This document shows positions 4,366-5,003 of a DNA stretch of 5,003 nt, one piece after another. Each line of letters opens with the position of its first letter. Within the stretch, counting starts at the first letter, position 1. The stretch is from Candidatus Uhrbacteria bacterium (GTDB taxonomy: Bacteria > Patescibacteriota > Patescibacteriia > UBA9934 > GWF2-40-263), in contig JAHFIS010000072.1 of the NCBI GenBank assembly GCA_023246275.1, positions 1 to 5,003 of the forward strand. The letters run 5' to 3'. The position numbers were made by a program, and so were the translations under genes. The notes beneath the pieces were generated by a model. The model had not been told where the DNA came from and did not search any database. It saw nothing but the letters and a program-made list of their open reading frames with translations.

Positions 4366-5003
4366 GTAGGGGAGTTCGATGCGATGGATCTCGCCGCCCG
4401 CCAGGACGTTGGCGACGACGCGGTCTTCCTCGTGAGACAGGTTCCAGGCATGCGGGTAGCCATGGGTCATGGACGAGCCGGCAACGACGTGCAGGCCGGC
4501 CATGTCGTCGAGGAGATACGCCACGCGGCCATGGTCGTCGATGGACGGCTCGAAGACCATGCCGCGGACGACGCGCTTCCGTCCGTCCGACGTCAGGATC
4601 ATCTCGGTCCGCTGGATGCCGTCCGCATCGATCAGCCGCAGCTGGGCGACGAAGTGCTTTCCGTTCGGCGACCAGCGGAAGTGGTTCTCCCCCATGAGAA
4701 ACGGCCCTTCGTGAACGACCCTCTCGTCGAAGTTGAACACGAGCCGGCGGTAGAGTCCACGGGACCTATTGAGGACCCGGTGGAGGATGGCGACCGAGCT
4801 CGTGTCGGGCGAGGACCACGCGTGGTCGATGCCGACCTTCGTTCCCGGGGGAGTCATCCGGGTGACGACCCCGTCCTGCCAGAGGGCGTCGGACATTCCA
4901 TCGCGCAGGATGCACAGCATCTCTCCGCGGTAGAGGAACGGCACGACCTCGTCGGCGCGGAACGGAAGCAGGTGGATCGGCGGGCCTCCCTCGTCGGAGG
5001 AAC
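4357..5003 (-). CDS. C-terminal part of a TolB/WD40-like beta-propeller protein (truncated by window edge)
   Basis: The last 214 residues are visible and the frame stays open to position 5003, so the start lies outside the window; an in-frame GTG at 4942-4944 is not needed as a start. The protein shows repeated blade-like segments: AWSSPDTSSVAIL (visible residues 61-73), RWSPNGKHFVAQL (109-121), EPSIDDHGRVAYL (151-163) and a weaker AWNLSHEEDRVVANV (185-199). The W-S-P-[DN]-G-x-x-[FV]-A pattern at steps of about 34-48 residues is typical of TolB-type or PD40 propeller repeats, which usually mediate binding in the periplasm or cell envelope or form the propeller of a peptidase. No catalytic motif or membrane segment is visible in this part. 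The function is unknown. It ends in a strong terminator and so is not co-transcribed with murC. Confidence 0.75.
   Translation of the reverse strand, partial: SSDEGGPPIHLLPFRADEVVPFLYRGEMLCILRDGMSDALWQDGVVTRMTPPGTKVGIDHAWSSPDTSSVAILHRVLNRSRGLYRRLVFNFDERVVHEGPFLMGENHFRWSPNGKHFVAQLRLIDADGIQRTEMILTSDGRKRVVRGMVFEPSIDDHGRVAYLLDDMAGLHVVAGSSMTHGYPHAWNLSHEEDRVVANVLAGGEIHRIELPYGR

Overview
This GC-rich window carries six protein genes, all on the minus strand, so transcription runs from position 5003 towards position 1. In transcription order they are: the 3' part of a beta-propeller-like gene of unknown role, murC, a gene I do not recognise, a HIT-family gene, murB, a short hpf, and the first 89 codons of secA. 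No RNA genes, CRISPR arrays, transposase genes or phage genes are visible. The plus-strand open frames look like antisense shadows of these genes.

The gene set is bacterial core metabolism. Several sequence details suggest a Patescibacteria (CPR) lineage with fairly high GC, perhaps near Uhrbacteria or Kaiserbacteria. These are the FGDPN start of SecA, the GKSTQHHNKG segment of HPF, and the EACEYR and FQPHQHSRT variants in MurC. The phylum is a moderate-confidence inference from remembered family patterns; the finer placement is a guess. TGA is used as a normal stop at the ends of murB and the beta-propeller gene.

Layout: (1) 4357-5003 is the end of the beta-propeller gene, closed by a strong intrinsic terminator that overlaps its stop codon. 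(2) 4230-4356 is an intergenic stretch with a TTCGT-rich repeat tract, a 12-bp tandem repeat and a likely murC promoter. (3) 444-4229 is a compact five-gene run, murC - unknown - HIT - murB - hpf, with junctions of +9, +4, -11 and +16 nt, probably one operon. (4) 268-443 is an intergenic stretch with a palindromic dispersed-type repeat and a likely secA promoter. (5) 1-267 is the start of secA.

MurB makes UDP-MurNAc and MurC adds L-alanine to it, so the operon contains two consecutive cytoplasmic steps of peptidoglycan precursor synthesis. It also carries a ribosome hibernation factor, a nucleotide-hydrolase-type HIT protein and an unknown soluble protein. The most notable non-coding observation is that the predicted murC and secA promoters have the same geometry: the -10 box ends 9 nt before the ATG, which would give almost leaderless mRNAs. 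None of the six visible gene starts has a well-placed Shine-Dalgarno sequence. I found no convincing sign of a wholly new system; the unknown gene at 2145-2882 is the best candidate for new biology.
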